Shown here one piece after another: positions 8,608-16,557 of a stretch of 35,656 bases of DNA; position 1 is the stretch's first letter, and every line of letters starts with the position of its first letter. The notes beneath the pieces are model-generated. The model was given only the letters and a program-made list of their open reading frames with translations. It was not told the DNA's origin and made no database searches. The stretch is from assembly GCA_934717895.1 (NCBI GenBank), contig CAKUZO010000011.1, positions 1 to 35,656 of the forward strand. The letters are read 5' to 3'. The position numbers and the translations under genes are program-made. The DNA comes from an uncultured Candidatus Melainabacteria bacterium (lineage in GTDB: Bacteria; Cyanobacteriota; Vampirovibrionia; Gastranaerophilales; Gastranaerophilaceae).

Positions 8608-9663
8608 ATGAAAAATACAAAAAATAAATTGTTCTCAAAAGAACCTGTTACAATTGGACCGGAAAGCGGTTATGATAATTATATTATGGCAATAGAATCA
8701 AGTTGCGATGAAACAGCTTGTGCTATTGTGAAAAATGGTCGTGAAGTCGTTGCAAACGTTGTGGCATCACAGATTAAGACTCATGCTCAATTTGGGGGTG
8801 TAATTCCTGAAATTGCAGCAAGAGAGCATTTGGATTCAATTAATATTGTAATTGAAGAAGCATTTAAACAGGCAAAAGAAAATATTGGACTTAATCCGGA
8901 AGATATTACAGCTTTTGCCGGAACGGTCGGCCCGGGGCTAGTCGGGTGTTTACTTGTTGGACTTAATGCTGCTAAAACACTGGCTTTGACTTATGACAAG
9001 CCATTTATTGGTGTAAATCACCTTAACGCTCACCTTTGTGGAAATTATCTTGATACTGACTTGAAACCACCATTTATGGCTTTGCTTGTCAGTGGCGGAC
9101 ACACGCAAATTATTGATGTAAAATCGTATTCTGAGCAAACAATTCTTGGCGAAACTATTGATGATGCTGTCGGAGAAGCTTATGACAAGGTTGCAAGACT
9201 TATCGGACTTCCTTACCCTGGTGGTCCAAAGTTAGATAAATTGGCGCAAGAAGGAAATCCTTTTGCGTTTAAGTTGCCGGAATCTCGTGTAGATGGCTAT
9301 AATTTTAGTTTCAGCGGTTTAAAAACAGCAGTTTTGCGACTTGTTAAGTCTTTTGACGGTAAAGAAATGCCTGTTGCAGACATTTGTGCAAGTTTTCAAG
9401 AAACTGTTTCTTCAACTCTTTTGCATAAATTGAAACGTGCTTTGCAAGAAAATAATTATAATCAAGTTGTTATTGCAGGCGGAGTTGCTGCAAATTCAGA
9501 GATTAGAAAGAAGATTTTTGCATTGCAAGATGAAGGGTATAAGGTTTTTGCTCCACCTATGAAATATTGCACCGATAACGCTGCTATGGTTGCGTCTTGT
9601 GCCTATTTCAACACGAATACTTTTGATGATGTAAATGTTGAAGTCTTCTCAAGAGTAAAATAA
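8608..9663 (+). CDS. tsaD: tRNA N6-threonylcarbamoyladenosine transferase TsaD
   Basis: A 351-residue ASKHA-fold enzyme of the universal Kae1/TsaD family. With TsaB, TsaC and TsaE it makes the t6A37 modification of ANN-decoding tRNAs. Signatures are AIESSCDETA, the metal-binding His pair in NHLNAH (H138, H142), LLVSGGHTQI, and CTDNAAM near the C-terminus. A ~25-residue N-terminal extension precedes the usual start of the domain. The start is supported by a -10 box exactly six bases upstream; there is no Shine-Dalgarno, so the message is probably leaderless. TsaB and TsaE are not in the window. Confidence 0.95.
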   Translation: MKNTKNKLFSKEPVTIGPESGYDNYIMAIESSCDETACAIVKNGREVVANVVASQIKTHAQFGGVIPEIAAREHLDSINIVIEEAFKQAKENIGLNPEDITAFAGTVGPGLVGCLLVGLNAAKTLALTYDKPFIGVNHLNAHLCGNYLDTDLKPPFMALLVSGGHTQIIDVKSYSEQTILGETIDDAVGEAYDKVARLIGLPYPGGPKLDKLAQEGNPFAFKLPESRVDGYNFSFSGLKTAVLRLVKSFDGKEMPVADICASFQETVSSTLLHKLKRALQENNYNQVVIAGGVAANSEIRKKIFALQDEGYKVFAPPMKYCTDNAAMVASCAYFNTNTFDDVNVEVFSRVK

Positions 9664-9690
9664 ATTATTAACAATTGTAAAAATTACACT

Positions 9691-9725
9691 AAATACCTGT
9701 CAAAAATTTTCTTTGACAGGTATTT
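9691..9725. terminator. Perfect 14-bp hairpin downstream of tsaD
   Basis: AAATACCTGTCAAA (9691-9704) and TTTGACAGGTATTT (9712-9725) form a perfect stem with a 7-base loop. No real T tract follows, so it may be a weak terminator or a 3'-end stabilising hairpin. Confidence 0.6.
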
Positions 9726-9766
9726 GTTAGTTGTAAACATCTTGGGAAACTATACTATGAAACCTT

Positions 9767-9790
9767 GCGGAACATTTGTTCCGCTTTTTT
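9767..9790 (+). terminator. Rho-independent terminator
   Basis: A GCGGAAC/GTTCCGC stem (9767-9773 and 9778-9784) with a 4-base loop and six T. It points rightward and would stop tsaD read-through before the convergent gshB gene. Confidence 0.8.
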
Positions 9791-9799
9791 GTTAAAATA

Positions 9800-10768
9800 T
9801 TACACTTTACAGCACAAAAATTCATCAACTTGTTTCAGTATAAATCCTGTGATTTTCTTTTCCAGATTGCAATTGAAGTGTCCGTTTACCTCTTTTATGA
9901 AGTAACAAGGGCTTGTAACGTTGATTTCAATAATTTTTTCGTCAATTACATCAAGTCCGACAAGTGGTAAGCCGAGTTTTGTCAATTCTTTTGCAACAGG
10001 TGTAAATTTTTCTTTTTCACTCGGAGTTAATTCAGCCTTTATAATGTTGCTATCACAGTGTTCGCAGAATTTGAAATCGTCATTTGAAGGAAGTTTTTGT
10101 ACGCAAACATCTAAAACTTCTTCGCCCAAAAACATTACACGCTTGTCGCCGAATTTTGCTTTTGGAATATATTTTTGTACCATAGCAAGTTTTGTGCCGT
10201 TGTTTGTCATTGTGTTAATAATTACAGCTGTGTTTTTGTCACCTTTTTTAAGTGTCATAACACCTGAACCGAAGCAGGCATTAAGCGGTTTTAAGACAAT
10301 TTCTTCATGCTCATTTAAAAACTCTATAATGTCAGATTTTGAAGAAGTTACAATGTTTTCCGGCATCAAGTTTAAGAACTTGCACGTATGCATTTTTTCG
10401 TTAAAATCTCTAATCGCCTTTGGATCATTTAGAATGAGCGTTTTACTTCTGTCAATAAAGTCAAAAATATACGTTGCGCTGATATAATCCAAGTCAACAG
10501 GTGGATCAGGGCGAAACATTACGAGCTGAAAATCGTTTATGTTTTTTAAATGCTCTGACTTGTCATAAAAAATGTTTCCGTCTTTTTCGTAAGCCTCAAA
10601 ACAGTGAGCAAAAGGAACTCCAGCTTGAAGCCCAAACTTATCAATAGTTGTTATCCAAACATTTTTATTTTCATTCAAAAGTTCACGAATTAACCAAAAA
10701 TTCGTCACAAGATTGTTGAACTCAAAATATTTAAGCTCAAGCCTGTCTATAACAAATAAAATATCCAT
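9800..10768 (-). CDS. gshB: Glutathione synthetase (ATP-grasp)
   Basis: A 322-residue bacterial-type GshB, which ligates gamma-glutamylcysteine to glycine using ATP. The N-terminal domain shows the family signature FRPDPPVDLDYISATYIF. The ATP-grasp part has IVLKPLNACFGSGVM and the metal-binding end IIEINVTSPCYFIKEV; the last residues differ slightly from the canonical NVTSPTC. I chose the second of two tandem ATGs (10768), since GGAG sits seven bases before it; the first (10771) would leave only four. No gshA is nearby. Glutathione synthesis is common in cyanobacteria and unusual among strict gut anaerobes. Other ATP-grasp ligases are possible but less likely. Confidence 0.88.
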   Translation of the reverse strand: MDILFVIDRLELKYFEFNNLVTNFWLIRELLNENKNVWITTIDKFGLQAGVPFAHCFEAYEKDGNIFYDKSEHLKNINDFQLVMFRPDPPVDLDYISATYIFDFIDRSKTLILNDPKAIRDFNEKMHTCKFLNLMPENIVTSSKSDIIEFLNEHEEIVLKPLNACFGSGVMTLKKGDKNTAVIINTMTNNGTKLAMVQKYIPKAKFGDKRVMFLGEEVLDVCVQKLPSNDDFKFCEHCDSNIIKAELTPSEKEKFTPVAKELTKLGLPLVGLDVIDEKIIEINVTSPCYFIKEVNGHFNCNLEKKITGFILKQVDEFLCCKV

Positions 10769-10831
10769 CATCTATCTCCGTTTTATTGTCAAATTATCGT
10801 CAAATAGCAATTTTTTCAATAGGAAATTCGA

Positions 10832-11494
10832 CTAATTAACTTTTTCCGGATCTAAAATAATGCAATTTGAATTGTTAATTTGAATTAATTGCATAAATCT
10901 TTGCAAATCAGCTTGAATTTCAGGGAAAGTGTTGTAATGCATAGGGATTACTGTTTGAGCCCCAATCCAGTCAGCTGCAACGGCAGCGTGTTCAACGTCC
11001 ATTGTATAGTTACCACCAATAGGTAATAGAGCAATATTTGGTCTGTATAATTCTTTTAGAGTCTTCATTTCAGAAGTTAGGCAAGTGTCACCTGCGTGGT
11101 AGATTTTTGCACCTTCAATATCAAAAATTATACCGGCAGCTTCTCCGGCGTATCTTCCATCAGGCAAAGAGCTTGAATGGAAAGCCGGAACAAATACAAC
11201 TCTTCCCCAATCGTAGTTAATCCAGCCGCCAAAGCCAACTGAACGAACCTTACAACCTTGTTCTCTTAGGTAATTTGCAAGTTCAAATGCTGCTGTAATT
11301 GTAGCATCTTTTTCTTTTGCAATTTCAATTGCTTCGCCCAAATGATCTCCATGTGCATGTGTTACAAAAATATCTGTAATATTACGTTCATGCCAGTTGT
11401 ATTTTGGGTTAATGCTAACGTATGGATCAACCAAAATTGATCTGTCTTTTAGTGTAAATTCAAAAGCACTGTGCCCAATATATTTCAAATCCAT
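10832..11494 (-). CDS. UPF0173 metallo-beta-lactamase-fold hydrolase
   Basis: A 220-residue metal-dependent hydrolase of the UPF0173 family. The metal-binding motif is HAHGDH at residues 46-51; a second ligand region reads HAGDTC and a third is MHYNTF. This is the full set expected for a dinuclear zinc site. Its physiological substrate is unknown. AAGGAG lies just upstream of the start. It sits 61 bases upstream of gshB on the same strand and may be cotranscribed with it. Upstream it is divergent from ribD. Confidence 0.9.
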   Translation of the reverse strand: MDLKYIGHSAFEFTLKDRSILVDPYVSINPKYNWHERNITDIFVTHAHGDHLGEAIEIAKEKDATITAAFELANYLREQGCKVRSVGFGGWINYDWGRVVFVPAFHSSSLPDGRYAGEAAGIIFDIEGAKIYHAGDTCLTSEMKTLKELYRPNIALLPIGGNYTMDVEHAAVAADWIGAQTVIPMHYNTFPEIQADLQRFMQLIQINNSNCIILDPEKVN

Positions 11495-11539
11495 AAATTT
11501 CTCTCCTTATATTAATATCCCAATTCTGTTTATTTATTA

Positions 11540-11551
11540 TACAATACAAAT
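11540..11551 (+). promoter_or_regulatory. -10 box of ribD, predicted leaderless
   Basis: TACAAT (11540-11545) is exactly six bases before the ribD ATG. An alternative TATTAT (11535-11540) would give a leader of about five bases. Neither has a clear -35 box and there is no Shine-Dalgarno. Confidence 0.45.
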
Positions 11552-12586
11552 ATGGACTATGACAAATATATGAAAAAATGTATAGAACTGGCAAAAGGCG
11601 GCGAAGGACAAACTTCGCCTAATCCTCTTGTTGGTTGTGTTGTACTTGATAAAGACGGGAATGAGATTTCGACAGGATTTCATCACAAATACGGGGAAAA
11701 TCATGCAGAACGTGATGCTTTGCTAAAACTAACTAACGGGGAAGAAAAAGGAGGAACCTTGATTGTGAATTTAGAGCCTTGTTCTCATCATGGTAAAACT
11801 CCTCCTTGTGCAGATTTGATTATAGAAAGAGGCTTAAAACGTGTTGTCATAGGCATGCAAGATGTTAATCCAATTGTTGCCGGAAATGGGATAAAAAAAC
11901 TTAAAAATGCAGGAATAGAAGTTGTTGAGCATGTTTTGGAAGATGAATGTAAGATTTTAAATGAAGTGTTTATAAAAAACATGACTCAGAAAAAAGTTTT
12001 TGTAGCAATAAAAACGGCGACAACGCTTGATGGAAAGATTGCGACCCAAAATGGTTCTTCAAAATGGATTACTTCGGAAAAAGCAAGGGAAGAAGTCAAA
12101 GTTATCAGAAATCGTTATGACGCTATAATGACATCATCTGCAACGATTTTGGCTGATAATCCGACTATGTTGCATCGAAAAAAGATTATTCTTGATAGAA
12201 AATTAAGAACAAATCTTGAAGCTCCTATTTATAAAAACGGCGAAATTTACTTGTTTAACGACTCCTTGGATATGTTTGAAGGCGGAGTAAATTTTATTAA
12301 AACACCAGTACACGATGATAAATTAGATTTGGAATTTGTTTTTAACAAGGCTTATGAGCTCGGGATAAAGAGCGTTTTGGTCGAAAGTGGCGGACATCTT
12401 GCAGGCTCAGTGCTCAAATATGCTGATAAAATTTATCATTTTATAGCACCTAAAATTACAGGTGATAATAATTCTTTATCTTGTTTTGATTTTCAGCAAA
12501 TTGATGACATTAATAAATCTTTGAATTTTAAGTTTTCTGATATAAGAAGCTTTGAGCCAGATATTTTAATTACGTATTATAAATAA
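11552..12586 (+). CDS. ribD: Bifunctional riboflavin biosynthesis deaminase/reductase RibD
   Basis: A 344-residue protein catalysing steps two and three of riboflavin synthesis. The N-terminal cytidine-deaminase-like half (about residues 1-145) binds zinc through H51 with catalytic E53 (HAERDAL) and C77/C86 (PCSHHGKTPPC). The C-terminal half is a dihydrofolate-reductase-like NADPH domain beginning near FVAIKTATTLDGKIA. The reductase half is slightly short for the family but carries SSKWITS and the LVESGGHLAG segment. No FMN riboswitch or other rib genes are adjacent, so the pathway is dispersed. The message is probably leaderless. Confidence 0.94.
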   Translation: MDYDKYMKKCIELAKGGEGQTSPNPLVGCVVLDKDGNEISTGFHHKYGENHAERDALLKLTNGEEKGGTLIVNLEPCSHHGKTPPCADLIIERGLKRVVIGMQDVNPIVAGNGIKKLKNAGIEVVEHVLEDECKILNEVFIKNMTQKKVFVAIKTATTLDGKIATQNGSSKWITSEKAREEVKVIRNRYDAIMTSSATILADNPTMLHRKKIILDRKLRTNLEAPIYKNGEIYLFNDSLDMFEGGVNFIKTPVHDDKLDLEFVFNKAYELGIKSVLVESGGHLAGSVLKYADKIYHFIAPKITGDNNSLSCFDFQQIDDINKSLNFKFSDIRSFEPDILITYYK

Positions 12587-12721
12587 GTTTGATATTAATT
12601 ATATATTTTGTATAAGCAATTGTTACGAAATGTAAACACTCATGTCGCTAAAAAGGCAATTTCTTATAGAAAAAATACTTTATATATTTACGAGGACTAT
12701 AAACGTAAAGGATATTAGATC

Positions 12722-13255
12722 ATGGGTTTCTTAATGGGTGCCTACGGCAAACTGATGGCCGGAAAGTACCTCCGAAATTTACAATTTGAACAAATGCAGA
12801 TCCAGAGTCAACTCCGCAGAGTGACGAAGCAATTCCAAACGATGCAAAAAATGTTTGACTCTCAGAAGCGTAATATCTCAAACCAACTGCAAGCTCAATA
12901 CTCAAACTATTCGATGGGATTAATGAGTGGTTTAGGTATGGATAAAACTGCGAATGGTTTCTTGAATGGTCAAGCAAATGGCGGAGTTGATCAAAACACT
13001 ATGTATGCATACAATCAACAGCAAATGCAAATGCAAATGCAGTATGCACAAGCTAAAAACTATTATGAAAACATGTTTGAAATGAAACAAGAGTCAATGC
13101 TTCAACCGATAAAAGATTTGGAAGAAGATCTACAAGTAAGATTAGATAGCTTGAAATCGCAAATTCTAATAGCTGAAAACGAATACAAAGCATACCAAGA
13201 AGAAGAAAAAGCCGGAGCTCAAAGCATAAAACCGGAAATGACAGGTCAAGGTTAA
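12722..13255 (+). CDS. Gln/Met-rich coiled-coil protein of unknown function
   Basis: A 177-residue protein with a striking composition: 28 Gln and 17 Met. Residues 1-60 begin MGFLMGAYGKLMAGK and continue as a basic, Gln-rich helix. Residues 61-95 are Gly/Asn-rich and flexible. Residues 96-165 form a second helical region starting with a QMQMQMQ run and ending acidic. There is no signal peptide or membrane helix. AAAGGA precedes the ATG at a rather long distance. It stands alone with its own terminator. The helix-linker-helix shape would suit a filament, surface or secreted protein, but I recognise no family and this is speculation. Confidence 0.75.
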   Translation: MGFLMGAYGKLMAGKYLRNLQFEQMQIQSQLRRVTKQFQTMQKMFDSQKRNISNQLQAQYSNYSMGLMSGLGMDKTANGFLNGQANGGVDQNTMYAYNQQQMQMQMQYAQAKNYYENMFEMKQESMLQPIKDLEEDLQVRLDSLKSQILIAENEYKAYQEEEKAGAQSIKPEMTGQG

Positions 13256-13258
13256 TAA

Positions 13259-13294
13259 AAGAGGATTCAATCAAAACGATGAACCCTCTTTTTT
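13259..13294. terminator. Terminator between the Gln/Met-rich gene and thrB
   Basis: AAGAGGATTCA and TGAACCCTCTT pair with one mismatch around a 10-base loop, followed by six T on the plus strand. On the minus strand the stem is followed by TTTTATT, so it may also serve thrB. Confidence 0.8.
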
Positions 13295-13342
13295 ATTTAT
13301 AATTTAATTAAATCATTCTCTATTAGAGCTTTAAATCAAATA

Positions 13343-14284
13343 TTATTCACTAATAACTTGTGCACCTTGCTGTTCAACTGGAAGAGTCATGATGTTTACT
13401 TTTACATTCATCTCTTCCCAAGTGTCTTTAACAATTGATTTTATTTTGTCTAAACCGTTTTTCTGAGAAATAACAATGATAGAAGGGCCTGCTCCACTCA
13501 AAACACAACCTAGAACATTTTCTTCGTGCTTCAAGTTCTCCATAATTTTATCCAATCCAGGGACGAGCTTCATTCTGTATGGTTGGTGCAATTTGTCATG
13601 AAGAGCTAATTTCATAAGTTCAGCATCTTTTGTGTGAACCGCATGAACAAACATTCCCAAGTGTTTTGCGTTAAACACCGCATCTGCCATTGGAACTTCC
13701 TTAGGCAAAACAGAGCGAGAAATATCTGTTGACAACTCGTAATCAGGCACGCAAACAGTTATACTCCACTCTTCCGGCCAATCTAGCTTTTTGTAAACAA
13801 TAGAACCGTCATCTTCTTGTGAAGTTATTACCAATCCGCCAACAATTGCCGGTGTAACGTTATCCGGGTGCCCTTCAACCTCTGTTGCAATAGATAATAG
13901 AGCAACTTCATCAGCAGGTTTTCCCAAAAGTTCATTAGCAGCAATAAGCCCGCCAACGATTACTGATGCACTGCTTCCTAACCCTCGTGCTATCGGGATT
14001 TGCGACTGAACTGTGATTTTAAGCTCACTTGGAGTTTGACCGATAGAGTTGTACAAAAGCTCAACAGCCTTATAAATAATACTTGTTTCGTCTAGCGGAA
14101 TGTGCTCAAACAACAAGTCATCTGCCGATGCATCATCATTTATTGCGTTAATTTCAATACCTGTTCCCGGAAGAACTGTTTCTTCAATCGTGATTGTATT
14201 ATAAACAGGCAAAGCCATTCCCATACAATCAAATCCAGGTCCCAAATTTGCCGTTGTTGCAGGCACTTTTACGCTAACTTTCAT
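13343..14284 (-). CDS. thrB: Homoserine kinase (GHMP family)
   Basis: A 313-residue GHMP kinase that phosphorylates homoserine in threonine synthesis. The N-terminus VKVPATTANLGPGFDCMGMA is the family signature, the ATP-binding loop is PIARGLGSSAS, and the C-terminal motif is LSGAGPSI. TGAGGA lies upstream of the ATG. No thrA or thrC is adjacent. A good promoter with a TGG-extended -10 box lies at 14320-14347. Confidence 0.95.
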   Translation of the reverse strand: MKVSVKVPATTANLGPGFDCMGMALPVYNTITIEETVLPGTGIEINAINDDASADDLLFEHIPLDETSIIYKAVELLYNSIGQTPSELKITVQSQIPIARGLGSSASVIVGGLIAANELLGKPADEVALLSIATEVEGHPDNVTPAIVGGLVITSQEDDGSIVYKKLDWPEEWSITVCVPDYELSTDISRSVLPKEVPMADAVFNAKHLGMFVHAVHTKDAELMKLALHDKLHQPYRMKLVPGLDKIMENLKHEENVLGCVLSGAGPSIIVISQKNGLDKIKSIVKDTWEEMNVKVNIMTLPVEQQGAQVISE

Positions 14285-14319
14285 ATTTTCCTCACTAAAA
14301 ATTATAAATTTCCACCTAC

Positions 14320-14347
14320 ATTATACCAAAAACAGCAAAAAAGGCAA
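14320..14347 (-). promoter_or_regulatory. thrB promoter
   Basis: On the minus strand TTGCCT (14347-14342), a 16-base spacer and TATAAT (14325-14320) with an upstream TGG form an extended -10. The leader is about 30 bases and contains the Shine-Dalgarno, in contrast to the leaderless genes nearby. Confidence 0.7.
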
Positions 14348-14457
14348 AAATGAAGATATTTGAAGAAGTTGAACTCTTTTAAAAATGATGTAAAATGAGA
14401 TATAGAGCGTATTTTAGGCTATATTATTAGGCTTTAACTAAGGAAGGTTTACAGTTG

Positions 14458-15717
14458 ATGTATGAATTATACCCATACTTTACAAACGACGGCTCAGTGG
14501 GACTATTTTCACCAGAGGCAGACGACATTTATCATTCAACCTATGGTGCATTAACAGAAGCTTATGAAAAATTTATTATTCCTTTGGATTTAAAAAATTT
14601 TTTAGAAAAAAATTCTGAAATAAAAATTTTAGATATTTGTTTTGGAATTGGTTATAACTCAAAAAGTTTTATAAATAATTTTCTTGATTTATTGTATAAC
14701 GGCTCGATAGGTACAAATAACAATTTCAAGAAGAAAAACTCAGGTTATAACGACAAGATAGGTACTAATAACAAAAAATATAAGATTTCTATACATGCCA
14801 TAGACAAAGATAAAATTCTTGCAAATTTGTCTCCATTTTTTATAACTAATGCAAAAGACATTGCTAAGTTGAATTCAAAAAGTGAAATTCTGGAACAACA
14901 CGAAAAAATTAAAAGATTATCGGCTCAAAAAGCTATATCTAAATATAAATTGCGAGAAGAAACTAATATTATCCTTCTAAAATCACTTTTAAACAGCATT
15001 GACGACGAAACAATCTCGATATTATCAGATAAAAAATATTCGCCATATTTTAACAAAAATATGTTGCGCTTATTTCAATTTTTAAGAAATGACAGGTCTA
15101 TTTATACCCTCTTAGAGCCAACAAAAGCCTTCTTACATAATATATATTATAAGTACCTATCTAATGGGTATAAAAACGCATTAAACACCCTTAGATTAGT
15201 CGATTTTGATTTTAAGCTAAGTATTGATGATGCAAGGCAAGTTTTACTTAAAGATGAAAATAAGTATAATTTTATATTTTTAGATGCTTTTACACCGACA
15301 AAATGTCCTTGCTTGTGGTCTGTGGAGTTTTTTGAACTACTATATGAGCATCTGGAAGATGATGGAATGATTTTTACATACTCTAATTCAGCACAAGTTA
15401 GAAATGCTTTTTTGCACGCCGGTTTTGTTGTTAAGAAAATATTTTCAAAAAGTCAAAACAAATTTACCGGTACTGTTGCGATTAAGCCTTCTTCCACAAA
15501 CGAGTGTAGTGTTCCTCATAATAGTGACACAATTTGTGAACTCTCAGAATACGATTTAGGGCTTATGAAAACTCGTGCAGGTATATTTTATCATGACAAA
15601 AATTTAACGCTTGATAATGAGGCGATTATCGAACAGCATAAAAACGAGGTCGAAAATTCAGAGTTAATATCAAGTTCAAAATTTATTAAACAGTATAAAA
15701 AAGATAATAAGACTTAA
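14458..15717 (+). CDS. MnmC-like SAM-dependent tRNA methyltransferase with insertions
   Basis: A 419-residue protein related to the methyltransferase half of MnmC (COG4121), which completes mnm5(s2)U at tRNA wobble position 34. The family hallmarks are NDGSVGLFSPEADDIYHS near the N-terminus, the SAM loop ILDICFGIGYNSKSF at about 57-71, and FLDAFTPTKCPCLWS in the C-terminal part. The usual C-terminal FAD oxidoreductase half of MnmC is absent. Two insertions enlarge it: residues ~82-108 contain an in-frame duplicated segment (IGTNN twice), and residues ~130-250 are a helical insert. AAGGAAGG lies 10 bases before ATG 14458; a TTG at 14455 is a possible alternative. Substrate is inferred from family only. 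Confidence 0.8.
   Translation: MYELYPYFTNDGSVGLFSPEADDIYHSTYGALTEAYEKFIIPLDLKNFLEKNSEIKILDICFGIGYNSKSFINNFLDLLYNGSIGTNNNFKKKNSGYNDKIGTNNKKYKISIHAIDKDKILANLSPFFITNAKDIAKLNSKSEILEQHEKIKRLSAQKAISKYKLREETNIILLKSLLNSIDDETISILSDKKYSPYFNKNMLRLFQFLRNDRSIYTLLEPTKAFLHNIYYKYLSNGYKNALNTLRLVDFDFKLSIDDARQVLLKDENKYNFIFLDAFTPTKCPCLWSVEFFELLYEHLEDDGMIFTYSNSAQVRNAFLHAGFVVKKIFSKSQNKFTGTVAIKPSSTNECSVPHNSDTICELSEYDLGLMKTRAGIFYHDKNLTLDNEAIIEQHKNEVENSELISSSKFIKQYKKDNKT
14694..14774 (+). repeat. In-frame imperfect tandem repeat inside the methyltransferase gene
   Basis: 14694-14723 and 14745-14774 match at 25 of 30 bases with a 51-bp (17-codon) period. They encode YNGSIGTNN and YNDKIGTNN. Sixteen bases of the second copy (TATAACGACAAGATAG) recur at 16995-17010 in the same reading phase. 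Confidence 0.7.
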
Positions 15718-15731
15718 ACAAAATATTATAG

Positions 15732-15750
15732 GTATATAACGCAACGATAC
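15732..15750 (+). repeat. Possible non-coding relative of the YNDKI repeat
   Basis: GTATATAACGCAACGATAC matches the element at 16993-17011 at 15 of 19 positions. It lies in the spacer between the methyltransferase and the next gene. With AT-rich sequence, chance similarity cannot be excluded. Confidence 0.3.
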
Positions 15751-15805
15751 TATTAAAATAAGGCAGCAAATTTTTTTATTTTTATTTTTTATATTAATTA
15801 CAATT

Positions 15806-16504
15806 ATGCAAATTACAAAATTTCAAAATCAAAACCAAAATCAAAATCTTAATTTTAAAGCTAATATCAAATTTGTTTCTTCGAAAGAATTTGATTCAAA
15901 AATGTTCAGGCAATTTTTCTATTGTGGTAAGCCAAAAGAACCGTATATTAAATCTTTTGTAAAAGGTGTTGATATATGGACGCCTGATGTCAGGACCTGT
16001 ACTGCCGGCGGAGTTGTTGATAACAATGACGTTTTAGCATTTCACCTTATGGACAAGCCTGAAAACATCGATAGTACAAAACGTACATTTGCTGATATTA
16101 TCCGAGATTTTACAGAAGAAACCAAATCTGCCCTTTTAATTGGAGCTAAAAATATCAGAGAACGTAAAGCTTCTGTTCCTTTGTTTGAGTCTGTTAAAGC
16201 GGAAATTAAAAAGATTGTAACCCCATCTATATTTGAAACCCATAAAAACAGATACGCTGAAAGCAGTATAGGGTATGAAAAAGCAACGGATACTTGGTTT
16301 ATAAATACCAGTATTCCGGAGCACCCGATGATGTCAAACAAAAGAATTGATGTAGTTGATTTTGATACTCTACAAGCGAATTTTGAAGATATAAAAATCG
16401 CTCCACAAGACAGATTATTTGTTGGCGGAAAAGAAATTACATCAGAGATTTGCCCCGAAATATTTGTAAAACTTGATGGGGAAAATCTTGATAAGACAAT
16501 CTAA
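15806..16504 (+). CDS. Unknown protein with a possible CNF/CheD-like Cys-His site
   Basis: A 232-residue protein I do not recognise by family name. The first ~18 residues are Asn/Gln-rich (QNQNQNQNLNFKANI) and end in the FKA motif, similar to the PAFKG of the M16 peptidase at 527-3328. Residues 64-80 read TCTAGGVVDNNDVLAFH: Cys65 is followed by His80, and the 15-residue gap equals that of catalytic C866/H881 in the deamidase toxin CNF1. A following ALLIGAKNIRER segment is loosely CheD-like. There is no signal peptide or membrane helix. It sits between the methyltransferase and an FAD enzyme without a clear Shine-Dalgarno. The enzymatic reading is an inference. Confidence 0.6.
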   Translation: MQITKFQNQNQNQNLNFKANIKFVSSKEFDSKMFRQFFYCGKPKEPYIKSFVKGVDIWTPDVRTCTAGGVVDNNDVLAFHLMDKPENIDSTKRTFADIIRDFTEETKSALLIGAKNIRERKASVPLFESVKAEIKKIVTPSIFETHKNRYAESSIGYEKATDTWFINTSIPEHPMMSNKRIDVVDFDTLQANFEDIKIAPQDRLFVGGKEITSEICPEIFVKLDGENLDKTI

Positions 16505-16557
16505 TCAGAAGAAGAATTTATTTTGCAATGGATTATTGATAATATAACTTTACCATT

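Noticed and set aside
9757..9795. A tiny reading frame MKPCGTFVPLFC over the hairpin at 9767-9790
   Set aside because: The ATG directly abuts TATACT with no room for a start signal, and the frame simply reads through a terminator stem. Twelve residues with no other support.
11495..11551. FMN riboswitch upstream of ribD
   Set aside because: Only 57 bases separate ribD from the divergent gene and no RFN-type conserved boxes are visible; the promoter appears leaderless.
12587..12721. Structured RNA or small gene between ribD and the Gln/Met-rich gene
   Set aside because: No stable hairpin, reading frame or T tract stands out. It probably holds only the promoter and leader of the next gene.
13021..13040. 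CRISPR-like or satellite array
   Set aside because: Only three hexamer units inside a coding region. No spaced direct repeats of CRISPR type were seen anywhere in the window.
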